DNA from: Leucaena leucocephala
Lineage: Eukaryota > Streptophyta > Magnoliopsida > Fabales > Fabaceae
Direction of reading: 5' to 3'
NCBI GenBank assembly: GCA_037074615.1
Contig: CM073545.1
Location: forward strand, 11,860,001-11,924,000
Length of the DNA: 64,000 nt
In this document: in pieces, positions 22,326 through 35,584 of the stretch
Layout: every line of letters starts with the position of its first letter
Position numbering within the stretch: position 1 is the first letter of the stretch
The notes under the pieces: model-generated
The model's input: only the letters and a program-made list of their open reading frames with translations
Database searches by the model: none
What the model was told of the DNA's origin: nothing
Program-made: the position numbers and the translations under genes

Positions 22326-22462
22326 TTTTGTGAGATTTCTTTGGAAAATAATTGGTTTTGTGTTTACTGTTAGTGATGATATAGGATTTGAGAAATCTCT
22401 CAGATCGATTCGGTTGAAGAAGAAATGAAATAGAACGGTGGTCAAGACTGGAGAGAACGACT

Positions 22463-22536
22463 ACACGTGGGAGAGAAGAGCCACGTGTCAGATGGGTCTT
22501 GTTATGTTGCACACGTGGCATAATACACCACGTGTC
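22463..22536 (-). promoter_or_regulatory. cluster of four G-box/ABRE sites
   Basis: Four palindromic CACGTG cores occur: ACACGTGG (22463-22470), CCACGTGTC (22481-22489), ACACGTGGC (22511-22519) and CCACGTGTC (22528-22536). They form two inverted pairs with almost the same layout. They are 138-211 bp upstream of the LEA-like start codon. ACGTGKC is the ABA-response element bound by bZIP factors (ABF/ABI5 type); stress and seed LEA promoters often carry several. Confidence 0.85.
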
Positions 22537-22619
22537 AAGATTGAATGAGATTATGAGACTGTTGGACGCTTCGGCTATGTAGCTTTTGTGTCTCTTGAAC
22601 TTGAAGTCTGGGGCCTAAA

Positions 22620-25200
22620 AAGAGAGAATACTATATTTCATATAGATGGAAAATAATTCCCAGCTGATAAAAAAATAAAATATATTATTATTTAAAATAT
22701 ATTTAATTTTTAAAAAATGTCATTGTGTTATAATTCTAATCATAGTATTTAAGAAAGTATCCTAACTCCTAAGTGCATAAGTTTATACCTGAGAGTAATT
22801 GACGGCTCGCTCTACCCAACGTTAGTATAATCTAAAAGGCAGGGAAACTCCATTCTACTTTTAGATCGTGAATAAGTTTAACCCTTTTTTAAAAAATTTT
22901 GTACAAAAAAAATAGAAATAATTAGGAGAATTATAATGAGGTAGTAAGAAGAGATTTAATTTTTCTAAAATTTAATGATAATTGAGTAGCTAATAATGAT
23001 GAGTGGACAATATATGGATGCTGACCACTTTGAGATTTTTTTTTGACAATATGTTTATGCTATCAACCGGCAATAAGATAGCGGACTCAGGTTGAGGTTT
23101 TGGCAACCCACCAAGATATGGGCTACATAGTACTGCCCTGCATAAATGACAGGTCATGGCGGGTTAGTCTACAAGTTGGTGCATTAGCCCGCTTGCCCAC
23201 ATATTAATTTTTTTAAAAAAAAACTTGTATTTTAAAACTTATTTTTTTACCGTGTTCACCAAATTATCACTGTTCAACCTTCTCTCAATTTACGTTTCCT
23301 TTTTTTAAATATTTTTGGTTGTTTATTTCCCATACTAGGTACCAAATGATCCCTCAGGTATACAAAGGAAAAGGCAAAACAATTCTCTCTCACATGCAAA
23401 TTCTTTTTATTATGAGTCATGTGCCGTAATACATAATAATCCTACAACTCCGTACACATGACTGATAAATGATAAATCCCTATAGTCTAGCAAAGTTTTT
23501 TTTTTTTTACTCCTTTTGGTTTTAGTTAATGACAACCATGGGTGTTCATGTAAGGATGTGTTCAAAGGCGCAAGTTTTTATTTTTTATTACAAAAAATTT
23601 AGGTAGATTTAACACTAATCCCATACTAAAGTTTGGACATAGTCTCAAAGTTCAGAGAGCGCTTATAAGGAGCTTACGAGATTGCCTACCAAAAAAATCA
23701 TAATAAAATTTCAAAATTAATTTACATACTTCAATAAAATTTTCCCTTGTAAATAACATACATAATAACATCGATTATATTCAAATCATATTCAACTTCT
23801 ATCAGACTATATTAAACGATAAATAATTCCTTAACTCAATAATAACTAGTCCAATTTTAAAATATAAAATAATTTATCTCTATCAAAAATTCCTTTAAAT
23901 AATGCAAATAACACAGGTAAGTGACAACGATAGAGTATGTCTGCATCAAACCTAGTTCAATGATCAAGACTAATGATTCCGTACGTTTAATATCACAATG
24001 ATTATGAAGACAAATGGAATTTTAATTATCTAAGAAACTAAAAAAGTCGCAGATTTTGAATTACTAACAAATTGGTTGAAATAATAAATAGCCTTACCCC
24101 CTAAAAAAGAGAAGAATATAAATTTAAATTCCTAAAAACATATTTGTATAGAGAAGAGAAAATCTTTTACACTCTAACCAAATGAAAAAAGATTAAGTAG
24201 CGGCAGCAAAAATCTTGCATCCCTAAACGAGTGGCAATATAAAATTACAAGTGGGGAAGATGAAGGACAACAATATTTAGAGAACCTCAAAACTTCCATA
24301 TTTATCAGAATTTCTTTTATATCCCCCGGAAGCTCAGTTAGTGAGATCCTTAATTCCTTCGGTGTAAGGCAAAGTCCCACATCATTCAGCCAACTCTTTC
24401 TTTTCATAATATCATTTTACTCAACCAGATTTCAACTAGTAAAAGTTTATCCAACATCACCATATCGTAGTATCGCCGCTCTACATCTCGATTTCCCGTC
24501 GTAGCAGCAGGAGTCAACATTTTGCAGCATAAAATGCCTGCTTGAGTTCAATGTTGCAGTACAGGGAATTTTGTAGGCATGGAGATAGAAAGAGAGCTGG
24601 AACACATGAGATTGGTAAATCCCATTTCCTATTCCCTCACATTTGAATTGCTAGAGCCACCCGTAAAATATGTTGAATATGGTATTCAACATATTTTGTT
24701 AATCCAGGAAACCACTAAAGTGGGGCTTTTTCTTAAGTTATAGTCGCATAGTTCAGTTATAAAAGCCGTTAGGACACATGAGAACACCAGTTATGACTAG
24801 GGGCGTGCGTGCACCAGTTACAAGCGTGAACAGGAGTTGAATCCTACAAAGATTCAAGTCATAGCATGATGGCAGTTTTACATACAACAACAACAACAAA
24901 AAAACACCTTATCCCACTAGATGAAATCAGAAATTGTACGACGACATTATATTCTATCAACCACTACATCCTTAGATGATGTTTGTAACATTTATTGTAC
25001 GGAGACGTAAACTCCCTACAATTGCAATAATGCAATTATGGTGCCAGTCAAGAATACTATCAGTAACACATTCTTGACTCTATTATTTTCCCAATGTTTC
25101 CTCTCATGTTTTACATAGGATGACTGTATGGGAACCAAAGGATGTTCCTCAGCATCAACATATTTTGTTTCATTATCTTGTCACATATCTGTACTTGGTC
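22620..25200. other. intergenic, no gene seen
   Basis: AT-rich DNA between the LEA-like gene (upstream side) and the SWC2 gene (3' side). A GC-richer patch at about 23050-23210 could be an old element but carries no recognisable product. The short minus-strand frame at 24174-24407 has no recognisable family. Confidence 0.5.
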
Positions 25201-25221
25201 TAGCTCAGTGGTGTTTTGGAA

Positions 25222-25277
25222 CACTGACCCCAGAAATATACTCAAACACCACTGACCCCAGAAATATACTCAAACCA
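25222..25277 (+). repeat. 28-bp direct repeat, two copies
   Basis: CACTGACCCCAGAAATATAC plus the next seven bases is repeated with a 28-bp period (starts at 25222 and 25250), downstream of the SWC2 gene. Confidence 0.85.
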
Positions 25278-25628
25278 TGTGTCAACGTGGTTTGATCTTG
25301 AGATTTGCAGATTGATCCCACCCTAGTAGCATGGCGGGGGTAAAACAGTTAGTTTGAAGGTTTTCTAGCTAAGGCAGCTTCTAAGCCAATGAGTTGATGC
25401 ACCCAGGCATAGTCCATGAGGTTTTTCTGTTTGGAAAGACAAAAAAATTAGTGAATGAGAAAAGAAAGCAAAACACGAAGGTACAAATGGATAAGGCAAG
25501 ATATCCTAGTCATGCAAAAGGAAAAATAAAAGAAAAAATGAGTTGGATCATGATAGTTCAAAAGAAAGCAGATAATAAATATAACAATTAATAATTGAAT
25601 CAGAAGAAAAAATTACTTACCAAAGCAG

Positions 25629-28600
25629 CTAGTCAGATATTTCATCTTCTGGAACAAGAAATCTACGGAAGTATGCTGATTGATGAAAAGAATCTCCATT
25701 TTTATTTGGCATTATTGATCGCTTTTGCTTACTTGAAAAACCTTTTCCAGAAAGTGCATCGTGTAAGCACCCCATATTCATTTCTTTTCTAGCGCCAGTA
25801 TTTTCATTCAAAGTGCTGCATAAAGGCAATTTAATTACGTGATTCAGAACACATGCCACAACAGATATTAACGTGGATCAAGAGCTCACTGTGTTATCTT
25901 ATTCACACCATATACAGGGATATATACAGAGTGGGGAAGTAATTGGATCCCATGAAATTAGGAGAGAAATCAGAAAAAAAATGCCGAGATATTCTAATAT
26001 CCTACCTGATATCCTCTCCCTAGAACCGGAAGAATAATCCTAATTATTTACAAAATAATTAGGATTTTTCAGACTTTTATTCATAGAAAAACTATGTCGA
26101 GGCTGAACTAAATACGCTGATCTGGTTAACTCCACAAAAGATAATGAAAATGATAAATCTAAACTTATCCTAATCCCAAATAATTAGGGATATACGAAAA
26201 ACTGGACAAATAAAATGAAGCATTAAACTCTTTGTATTGGGCCTTAGGGAGAGGCCCAAGACACCATTGAACAAAAGAGAACATTAAGTATTGAGTAATC
26301 AAGAATATATATACCGTTGACGAATAATTTTAAAAGCTTCAAGTGTTGCATACGGCAGCCCAGTCTGTGGATCACGGTACCTACATTCTTGCGATGACAA
26401 TGCATTAAGAACAAGTGATATGATGGCTATAGAAAAACGTTAGTCTTTCAAGGCCTTCAGTTAAGTAATAGTAAAGGAAGTCATAAGTGGAAGGATCCTT
26501 ATTATGTCTAGTTTTGACATTCAAATCTCAAGCAAATGCAATAATCTATTCTCATTATTATTCTCTAGCTATCCTCTGTTTCTTATCTATTCTTTCTAAA
26601 CTCTTCTGCTCCATTAAATTGAAACCCATGACAGGCCCTCAGTCAATGTATTATCAAGAATCGAGCCAAGACATCCCTATATACAAAATTAGGACCTTTT
26701 AAAGTATTCTTGACCACTAATATCTATACTTCAGCACTACACTGTAAGCAATGGACAAAGAGGCCCATTGCCAAAGTCACCATTCCTTACACCTCCATGT
26801 CAAAAACAAAACAAAACTATTGAGCAAGGTCTCCACCGGTAATTTCCTCACAAAATACCAAAATTCTGACTTTCCAAACCTCAATCCTCCAAACCATTTC
26901 TACTAGTTCTAGAAGCAACAATCACACATACCACCACAAAACAAAATCTCATGCATTCCTCTTACGTCCCAAATAGGATGAACAATGAAACAGGAAATAT
27001 CAAATTGATACATGATCACTTACTTGGCAGGCAAACCTGTAATTGCACAAACAGATTTCTCCGGATCTGAAAAGTAATATAAGATCAAATAAATAAAAAA
27101 TATGCAAAATAATAGTGATTTAGTTCATGCTTTGCTCAATCAACAGAACAGGTAAAATATAGAATTTATCAAAGCCGTTCCCACGTTGAACAGTCCAAGG
27201 TCAATAAAAAAGTGCAACAGCAAGTGAGAATTCTGAAGGAGTTGTTGGTTTGCTAAGGATAAATAGTCATTGTTCAGGTCGTCTTGATAGTATTTTATTA
27301 TTTCTTATAATAAATTATGAAGACTAGAAGAAATTTAAAAAAAAAAAATTAAATTTAGTCAGTATTCCTAAGGGATTCTTTGCAAAAAAGATCATCTAAG
27401 TAGCTCATAAACTACTCTTAAGGACCAAATTTACAAATCTTTTATTTCCAGGGACTCCAAATATGTTATATAATTATGAAAACGCGTGGTCCCTCTTTGC
27501 AAAAACAAATAATGTGTGAAGACCAAATTGCCCTTGTGTTAAATAATGGAATTGGCCTGGTAGTTGTGAATTCTCAAAAGTATCAGTATTAAATAATGGA
27601 AGTGGAAGCTGTAAAAAAATTTTGACTTAGTGGCAAATAATGGAACTGACACTTATTTTTAAATACTCAATGGGCCTTCATTGTTTTTTGAAGACTAAAA
27701 ATATTTACAACTTCCAACTCCAATATTTAACACTCATACTTCAAGTATTTACCACTCAAAAAAATTTATAAGTGACAATTCCATTATTCAACACTATAAC
27801 AACAAAAATTTACAAATAACATTTCAATTATTTTACACTCATACTTCAAGAATTTACAACTACCACTTTTATTATTTAATACAAAAGCAATTTGATCTGC
27901 ACACATTATTTTTACAGAGAAACACCATGGGCTTTCGTAATAATTTCACATATTGAGGTCCTTGTCCTTAGGCATAAGTTTCCCTAAAGATATTGCCATG
28001 AGAAATGGTATACTTTCTGGTACAAAGAAAAATTTCATCACTGATGAAAGAAATAAATACAAAAACAAAGGATTTGAACTTGTCAAAAGAAACAAGGATG
28101 ATAAGAGCAATGATGTCAGAAGTTTCTATCACAAGCTGGGATTTTAATTTGCCACACTATAGATTCATAGATCAAGAAACATGAATGTACGCCAATGCTA
28201 TTGTCAAGATACAAACTGCAAGTGGAGCATAAGATGGACTCACAAGGTACAGATTTTGTGGATATTTCAGACTGAAATGACAACCCCTTGCTGAACTCTA
28301 AAAATGAACAGCCTGAAACAGGTTTTCATGTAAATAAAACATGTCAACGTCACTAAATCCATTGAACATAAAATGCACTGTCTAAAGACAATATCATCAT
28401 GCACTAAAAATTTCTTACCATCTTTTGATATGTATCGACACTGTGGGCCATCATAGACATCTTTATGTACAATTGCTCTTCTCTTAACTTCTTCCTCTCT
28501 TGCTAAAACACGCTCCAAATTTCGTAAGTTCATGATCTCTGCAAAGTAAAATTAGTTCAATTGAAAGTGTAAGGATCATCGCAAGTCAACAACTTTCAAA

Positions 28601-31600
28601 CAATCAACAGTTCTTGTGTAACAGTTCAAACCTGTTTGCGCAGCTTCCAAAAGCATTTCCTCCTGTGACATCCTCTTCTCTTCACCTTCCTTTTTTCTTT
28701 TGATTGGCTTACAAGGAAAGCAGCAAATCATTTTCAGCCCAAGAAATTAATCACAAAAATTATTAGATAGAAAAAAGTCATCATTTAAATGGTGATAAAA
28801 AAGTTTAAATTTAGCAACTTGAAGCAAATGGAGATGATTTAACTAGTTCATAATCACGTACTTAAACAACCAAATTATCTAGAATGTAATGACAGATTTT
28901 GTTCTAGCACAAACGAATATGTTAGTTCATGTGCTTGCTGTCTGACATATATTCAAGTATAGGCTTTCTATAATCGATTACGAGTCTTCATATTTCATTG
29001 AGTTTCTTTCGGGTTGAGATGCAGTCAACTGTATTTTAGAGATATACTTGAGTATGTGTCTTTGTAAATGACCATATATGTACTTCAAGTAAGGAAGTTT
29101 AATGAAGTTGTATGTTACTATTTCTAAAAGTTTACTTTGGTCTAGAATGTATTCAAGTGTAGTCCAATGCATTCAACCATGTCATGCCTTGTTTTTTTTT
29201 TCCATACCAAAAAAAAATATGCTCATTTTTGTCTAAAACATAGCCGAATATGATTTTGTGTGCAGTCAGATACACTTTTCTGGAAACTTGAAGAACACTT
29301 ATATTGGACTACATTCTCTTAAATATTCAAGTATATGTGTTTTCAAGGTTTTGATATTTGAATATTCTTTCCTCTATATTCGAATATTGTAGTTTTATAA
29401 TGCATTTGGAAGTTTCCTAGTGAGTGTATATTCAAATATAATCTGAAGTGTATTTGACTGCACGAGTGTAGCTTTGTCTAACAGATACATTTAATGCATC
29501 TCAGTGGCTAGTTCTTGCTAGTAATGTTTAAAATTTGTTTCTAATGGCCATAAACATGCAAAAACTATAAATAGAACCATCATTTAAGTCTGGTGGCTAG
29601 AGATTACTTGAAAAATTTATTGCTTTAACCAGTTTTCTACTATTTGACAGTTTGATACCATGGTTGTGGAAACCTTGAGATGGATTCTGTAAACACCTTG
29701 TGATCGTGCAAAAATTTCCAAACACCCAATTCACACTCCCTCTTAGGTGATCACTCATCCCTTCACACTCCTGCCAATACAGTGAACATTCACAATGATT
29801 GAAACACAACTCCCACATCTGCACCAACTAATTTTGTTTTCAGATGATGGTATTCCTATTGTCACCTGAGTTATAATTTTTTGAGTTACCATTGTCCATC
29901 TGCCCTATTATGACTTTATATCCTCTATGTCCAATGTTTCAATCCCTCGAGCTACCTGAAAATCTCTCCTTACCTTTTGTGGAAACAAGCTATATTGATG
30001 AAATTGAATGTTCCAATCCAAGCCATACTGATGAAGTTGATAAAGCTGTATGTTTCAATCCAATGGCGCTTAGGAAGTTTTATATCTAACCCCCAATAAA
30101 ACTACTGTTGGTTGTCAACGGGTTTAAACTATTGACCACAAAAAGACTCATCTTATTGCTACAGGCTATGCATAGGTCTTGGGATTGGATTACAGCCACT
30201 TCTCCATGGTGGCTAAAATTGCAACCATTAGGGCCCATTTAGTTCTTAGAAAGGATGATTATGGCATGAAATGGATCTTGTTTGATGATGATGGATCTGG
30301 TTCAACGGTGGTAGTTGCGTGAAGCGTGCTCACTGAAGATGGAGACTGTGGTGGAAGGGAAGCGTCGAATTCAGAAGATGTCGAAGGACAACCATGAGAT
30401 TTGGAAGAAGACCAATGAGTTTCAAGGGTAAATCAGACTGTTGGCATTTGATCTGAGGCTGGGAATGGGCATTGACATGGTCTAGACAACGACACATGAC
30501 TCCTAATCTTTTAAGAATCATGATTTCCATGGGCAGAGCTATTTCAAGCTTAGAAGGTAACCAAACACACTTTCATTGGAAATGGAATCTGGATTCCCAT
30601 TAACAGGACCTCACATAATTCAACGAACAGGCCCTCAGTGTTATACTATCTACTGCCGCTCTTCAACATTGACCTCTTCACCAACTTTGATACCAACAAA
30701 TGCCTGCCTTCATTAAATCTAGAGAAAGATATCTACATCGAGTGACCTCTATTGTTATCATTGGCAATGGTCAAGAAAAACTATCAGATCTCTATTATTT
30801 CAATTTTACACAATACATTCTTATATTGTTTAATTGCAAAACTGTCAGAAATCTATAAACCTTTTTCAGCATTTTTGGTCTTCAGTGAATTTAGCAACAA
30901 ACATAAAAGATTTTTAGGACATAAGATATGTATGAACGTAAAAAAAGAGGAAAACATTCGATGGAATCATCATCAAGTATAAGTAGAAATGATCCTTCAT
31001 TTTCTTCACTTCTTCCATAATGTCACTTTCTTTTTCTTTTCCTTTTCTGTAAATTAGACTTTCAGAATTATCAATTCTGTTTTCCTGTCAATGAAATTTA
31101 TTTTAGAAACTAAATTCATAACATAGGTTAATCAATCCTTACAAAACACTTAAATTAATAAAAGCACTTAAATTTCTCTTCAGAAAGATCTGCAGCAAGA
31201 CAAAATACCAGATCACTATGTCCAACAAAAAAAGGAAAAAGAAAAGGGGGGAAAACACCACCAGATGATTATGGGTTATGTAAATGAAAAAAGGAAGCAG
31301 CACAATTCAGAAAAGGAATTAAACTCTCATATAGCCATTAAGAATAAAGGGTGTGTTCTCATGCGTGCATAGAAAGTATGAAGGTTAGGAATATGACTGA
31401 CCTTCATTGTTGCTTGAAGAGCTGCACGTATTGCATCTCTCTCAGCTTGCCTAACTACTACTGAAGTTCTAGTGGACTTCCTTATCATTCTCTCCCCTGG
31501 ATCATCTGGTACATCATGATGCTCCTCTGCTGTGGACTGTTGTTCGGCTGCTTTATCATCCTCAGTATCATTTTCAAATTTAGATAGGATTTTCTTCTTT

Positions 31601-32657
31601 TTCTTCTTAGGCAATCTCTTTCCTGGAAATATTAATCGCTTCTTTTTTGGTACCCTATAAAAAAAATTCAACTTTAGATAGATTAGCATATCACCAAACC
31701 AAAATCTGAATATTACAAGTTTGGGCCAAGAGAAAAAGATTTACATTTCAACAGCGTCATGTTCACCTTCTTCATCAGGCTCAGGTTCCTAAGGACAGTT
31801 AAAATTCATTATCAGCACTAAATATTATCTAGATCAATCGATATCAAATTAAAATATAAGCATTACAAAAAGTACCTCTTTGTATAATTAAGCTACAATT
31901 AAATAATAATTTTAGCACATAATCACAGACAGGAACTTGTAAGTAACTCACATCATCATCAAAATCGCTATCAAATTCATCAGCAACTTCTGGCTCCTCT
32001 TCATAGTTATCATCATTCTCTTCCTGCAAAACACAAATTCATAATTATGCATGCAACAGATCACCTTAGCTAGTGCCCCTTCTTTTAAAAACTAAGGCTA
32101 AGAATATTAATAACATGTTAAAAAATAGTAACATATTAATAAGTTAACATAACATTTTCGGACCCAACACCCAGAAGAAGAAAATAATCTGAAAGCCAAA
32201 AAACCCAACCACACAAAACCAGCTTCATACTCCTATCATTAAATAAATATAGTAACAGTTCCCCTTAATTCGAAAAAGACGAGCTTCATTACTGAGCATC
32301 AAAAAGAAGCAAGGAAATGCGGTTCAAGCCAACTACATCTCCAACAGCTAACAACTAGCTTTGCTACTATTAATCTTAACATTGTAACCCAGGAGATAAA
32401 ATAGGGGAAATTTTGTTAATTTCCCCTTCCATTGACTTTACACTAACCACGCTTGTCGTTGAAACATAGATTCCGCATCAAAAATAAATAAATAAAAATC
32501 GCAGAAAGATAATCACCTCTTTAAGAGCCTCCTGACTCCAGAACACCTCATCCTCTTCAATTTCCTCATTAAGAAGCTTCGTCATCCTTTTCCCTCTGGT
32601 GACTCGCGAAGTCCGGGCAAGGAATACATGTGCCTCATCTTTGCTCGAGCTCTCCAT
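25629..32657 (-). CDS. SWC2: SWR1 complex subunit 2 (YL1 / Vps72 homologue)
   Basis: Nine exons on the minus strand: 32657-32517, 32023-31952, 31788-31745, 31654-31402, 28707-28632, 28538-28419, 27066-27024, 26380-26315 and 25815-25629. All have GT-AG borders and phases agree throughout, giving about 333 residues (Arabidopsis SWC2 is somewhat longer). The N terminus has the YL1 pattern TRGKRMTKLLNEE...DEVFW, then a strongly acidic stretch (about residues 48-85) ending in DSDFDDD, the H2A.Z-H2B binding part. A Lys-rich block PKKKRLIFPGKRLPKKKKKK follows, probably nuclear-localising. The C terminus carries the YL1_C motif CAITGLPAKYRDPQTGLPYA. The protein acts in the nucleus as part of the SWR1 remodeller that deposits H2A.Z. 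Intron 4 (2.7 kb) and intron 6 (1.35 kb) hold transposon relics. Confidence 0.93.
27450..27963. mobile_element. foldback (long-arm inverted repeat) element in SWC2 intron 6
   Basis: The left arm from about 27450 and the reverse complement of the right arm to 27963 match over roughly 200 bp. Shared blocks are AGGGACTCC/AGGACCTC at the tips, AATAATGTGTG, CAAATTGCCCTTGTGTTAAA against CAAATTGCTTTTGTATTAAA, and TGGTAGTTGTGAATTCT against TGGTAGTTGTAAATTCT. Long arms with a short spacer suggest a Mutator-type or other foldback MITE. No clear target duplication was found. Confidence 0.7.
28950..29460. other. intron DNA with recurring TTCAAGTATA-like motif
   Basis: Motifs such as ATATTCAAGTATAGG, TATTCAAGTGTAG and AATATTCAAGTATATG recur at irregular spacing in SWC2 intron 4. 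They do not form a clean tandem repeat. No coding content is seen. Confidence 0.35.
30110..30780 (+). mobile_element. Ty1/copia reverse transcriptase relic, split by a MITE
   Basis: In SWC2 intron 4, antisense to the gene, broken frames show copia RT motifs. One is a GxRWVYxIK-like block (VGCQRV at about 30110). The second is THLIATGYA, stop, VLGLDYSHFSMVAKIATIR (30150-30230), matching the family pattern ARLVAKGYTQ..GLDY..TFSPVAKI..VR. After the inserted MITE, SVILSTAALQH, stop, PLHQL (about 30636-30690) follows, then an N-LEKDIYIE-like block. Several stops and frame changes mark it as dead. No LTRs were found nearby. Confidence 0.65.
30231..30634. mobile_element. MITE nested in the copia relic
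   Basis: The ends GGGCCCATTTAGTT and AACGAACAGGCCC form imperfect inverted repeats. The element lies exactly between two halves of the copia RT reading (KIATIR and SVILSTAALQH). The flanks TTA and TCA may be a mutated 3-bp target duplication, as for PIF/Harbinger MITEs. Confidence 0.55.
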
Positions 32658-33057
32658 GGCAATCGAGGAACCGAATGTCGTATATTTGTCGATTTCAGAT
32701 GGATTGCAGTACTTGATTTTACCGTCTTGTTACAACAAAATATTGGACCTAAGCATCAGAACTCAGGAATCGGGAGGTGGTGGGGACTCGTTTCGTGAGG
32801 GCATGAAGCAGACCTTCGAAGAGGATTCCCGAACCTCTGAACTCTGAAATTTTCTCTAGACTTCCAATATACAATAACGACGTCGTATTGAGTTCATGAG
32901 TGATAGGCGGGTCCTGAATCATCATCAACCCTGATGCTAACAAAAACGGCACCGGATGAGAGGTGGAGGGCCAAGCTAATATGGTATTTTTGGTCATATG
33001 GTTTAATTGGTATCCCTAGCTCTTTTTTGTTTTTATGTTTGAGAAAATCATTTGTAA

Positions 33058-33325
33058 TTAATATATATATATATATTATATATTTAATTAATTTAATTAA
33101 ATTTAAAAAAGTTAATTAGTTAAATTAATTTGACATGTTTTTTCTAAATACACTTTAATAATTTTCTCTAACTCTCTTTTTTTTCACTCTTACTTAATTA
33201 TTATTGAGAGAATATCAATAGAAATAATTTAAAAATAATTGATAAATATATTAAATAAATCAATTATTTAAGACTAAGATTAATTATCTAATTAAGTCAT
33301 ATATTAAAGATTAAATAAGTAATAT
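33058..33325. mobile_element. Stowaway-like MITE, copy 3 (degenerate)
   Basis: The interior keeps the order AGTTAATTAGTTAAATTAA, a CT-rich run, TTATTATTGAGAGAATATCA and ATAATTTAAA, as in the copies at 1260 and 51263. The terminal repeats are eroded; an (AT) run lies at the left end. Confidence 0.4.
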
Positions 33326-34289
33326 AATAATAATTGAATTAAAATAACTTTAAAATCTAAGCCACTAAATGTTATTTTGTCCCACACAAATGTAATTGCA
33401 TCATACCATGGTGCTCATTATTGTGGTGAAATAGGCACGGTTGGAATATAGTTCAATAATCTATATTTAAAATTTTTAATTTATGATTTTTGAATAATAA
33501 GATCATTGTTTTAAAACAAAGTGATAATTAAGAGACTATTTTCATTTTATATTCTATACCCATTAAAATAAATTTTTAAAAAATTAAAAAAAAACATAAA
33601 TCTAATCTAGACAATTTAGCTCTGGTTCAGAAACTCAATACAAATAAACTAAGGACCACTTGTTGCTTAATTATTTCGCCTTTTGTTTTTTGTTCTCTCT
33701 TTTTGGGGTCTGGCTATGTGCCAAACATGTGTGAAGCATTTGCCTTACCATGATTAACTTATTTTTTAAAAAATAATGTTTTTTATTATGAGTAGCTTTC
33801 GGCTTTCTTTTTCTTGCCGTGATACATGAAAGAAAGAGATAATAATTTAAAAAACTTTTAAAGATTGCAAGAATCTTTCTAACACTTAAGTTAATCATAT
33901 TAAAAGGTATAAATAAACATTTAAAAGAATCAAAATAAATTTGTCTATTAGACACGTGAAAACTAATAAAAGAATTAAAAAAAAATTGCACAAAGCTATG
34001 GTGTGGAGCTGATTTTTTATATACTATATGTCAATAGAAGTTGCTGGAGTTGGTAAGAACTTAACCTATATTCTGTAAGTTTATAAATTCAAATACATAT
34101 GCTTATATGAGAATCTTTTCGCTGACAATCTATAAATATCTTTTTAACAATATTTTTTAAGTATAAAAGTACCTTAATCTTGATGAGCTTTTGTAAATAT
34201 CTTCTCTAAACTTTACCAAGGAGTAAATGACGCATGCTACACATACTCTTGACTGATAAATGAGGAATAAAATGTTTTGTTGCCTTAGT

Positions 34290-35265
34290 GTTGAAAATAT
34301 TTAAATTTGCATTTTCATTCCATTATATTTAGTTATGATTAATTTAAATAACGAGGAAAGTTATCAGAGTGATCCAATAATTGTATAATTTATAATTTTT
34401 ATTCCAAAAGAAAATTCATATGTATAGGTAACTTAATTGATGATATACTCTAGTTAAGAGAATTAAATCAAAAAACAATTATGTTAAAAATAAATAAAAA
34501 TTTTATATAATTAATTTAATAATTTTTGCCAACTATTTTCGTAAAAGCTAGATATTTCTCCTATGTATTATATGGCGAGTAAGAAAAAATATTGTATAAT
34601 TGATTAATTATTTATGATTATTATGAATTATTATTATAGTTAGAAATTTAAAATATTATAGAATTAATTAATGTGATTACTGATTAATTATTACCATATG
34701 CTTAAAATATTTTAAAAATTAAATTAGTTTATAATTATTATCATCATTATAGTTAGAAATTTAAGATATCATACTGATTAATTACTTTGATGGGTTCAAA
34801 ATTTTTTAAAGATTAAAATTAAATTACTTATTAAAATTATTGATTAGGATTTATAAAAAAATAAATTGACAATATTGAGTTGAATTAATTTAAATATATT
34901 TTTAATTAAATTGGGTATTATAATATTTAAATAGTAAAATTAGTTTATAATTGATTGATGATGATTAAAAATATGCGTAACTCAATTATTACCTGTCAAA
35001 TAAAAAAAAAAATGAAACTGATCACGTAGGTTGATTTGTATTTGGTGGTTTGTGAAATGTTATCTATATAGAGTACTGGCTCCGGTTGAGATCACTATGA
35101 AAATACGGTTTCAATGGATAATATATTTGGTCATATATTTGATATTATCGTAAAGTTAGTATATTGTTATAAAGTCTAATTAATTTTTTTTAAGTTTTAA
35201 ATTTAATTTTTAGAGAAGATATTTGTATTAAGAGAGACAACCACAAACTTTAAAATTAAATATAT
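34290..35265. other. unit-specific AT-rich segment with a dispersed relative
   Basis: This stretch is present only in the distal duplication unit. Parts of it (TTTCTCCTATGTATTATATGG, GAATTATTATTATAGTTAG, ATTGATTAGGATTTATAAA) resemble 51140-51790 (TTTCTCCTGTGTATTGCATATGG and following). It may be an old dispersed repeat. Confidence 0.4.
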
Positions 35266-35584
35266 GATAATATGATCTAATAAATAATATTAAAAAATAT
35301 TAGCCATTTGATCTCCCAATAATATATGGGGCCAAATAAAAAAGAGGAGTCAATTTTTTTGAAAGCAAGCACCCTTCTTAAATGTCAAACTTACAACTCA
35401 AGAAATGTTTCCAAGCCTACATATTTCTTCAACAAATGAAAGCCATTCCTTTGACAGCTCTTATTCTATTTAATTAGCACGAGTATTTTTTATAATGTGA
35501 GAAACTAATTCTTTTTGATCCTGTTGATACTAGTTCTTATAATTCTACCTCATGCTAATATGGAAACATCTCATCAACGGTGAA

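Noticed and set aside
22326..22445. Upstream ATG at 22445 as the LEA-like start
   Set aside because: The extra 40 residues have no leader character and lie in the likely 5' UTR; the ATG at 22325 gives a normal leader.
33671..33991. 106-codon frame repeated at 37174-37398
   Set aside because: It is repeated only because it lies in the tandem duplication; the sequence is Phe/Ile-rich AT DNA, and the second copy differs in length.
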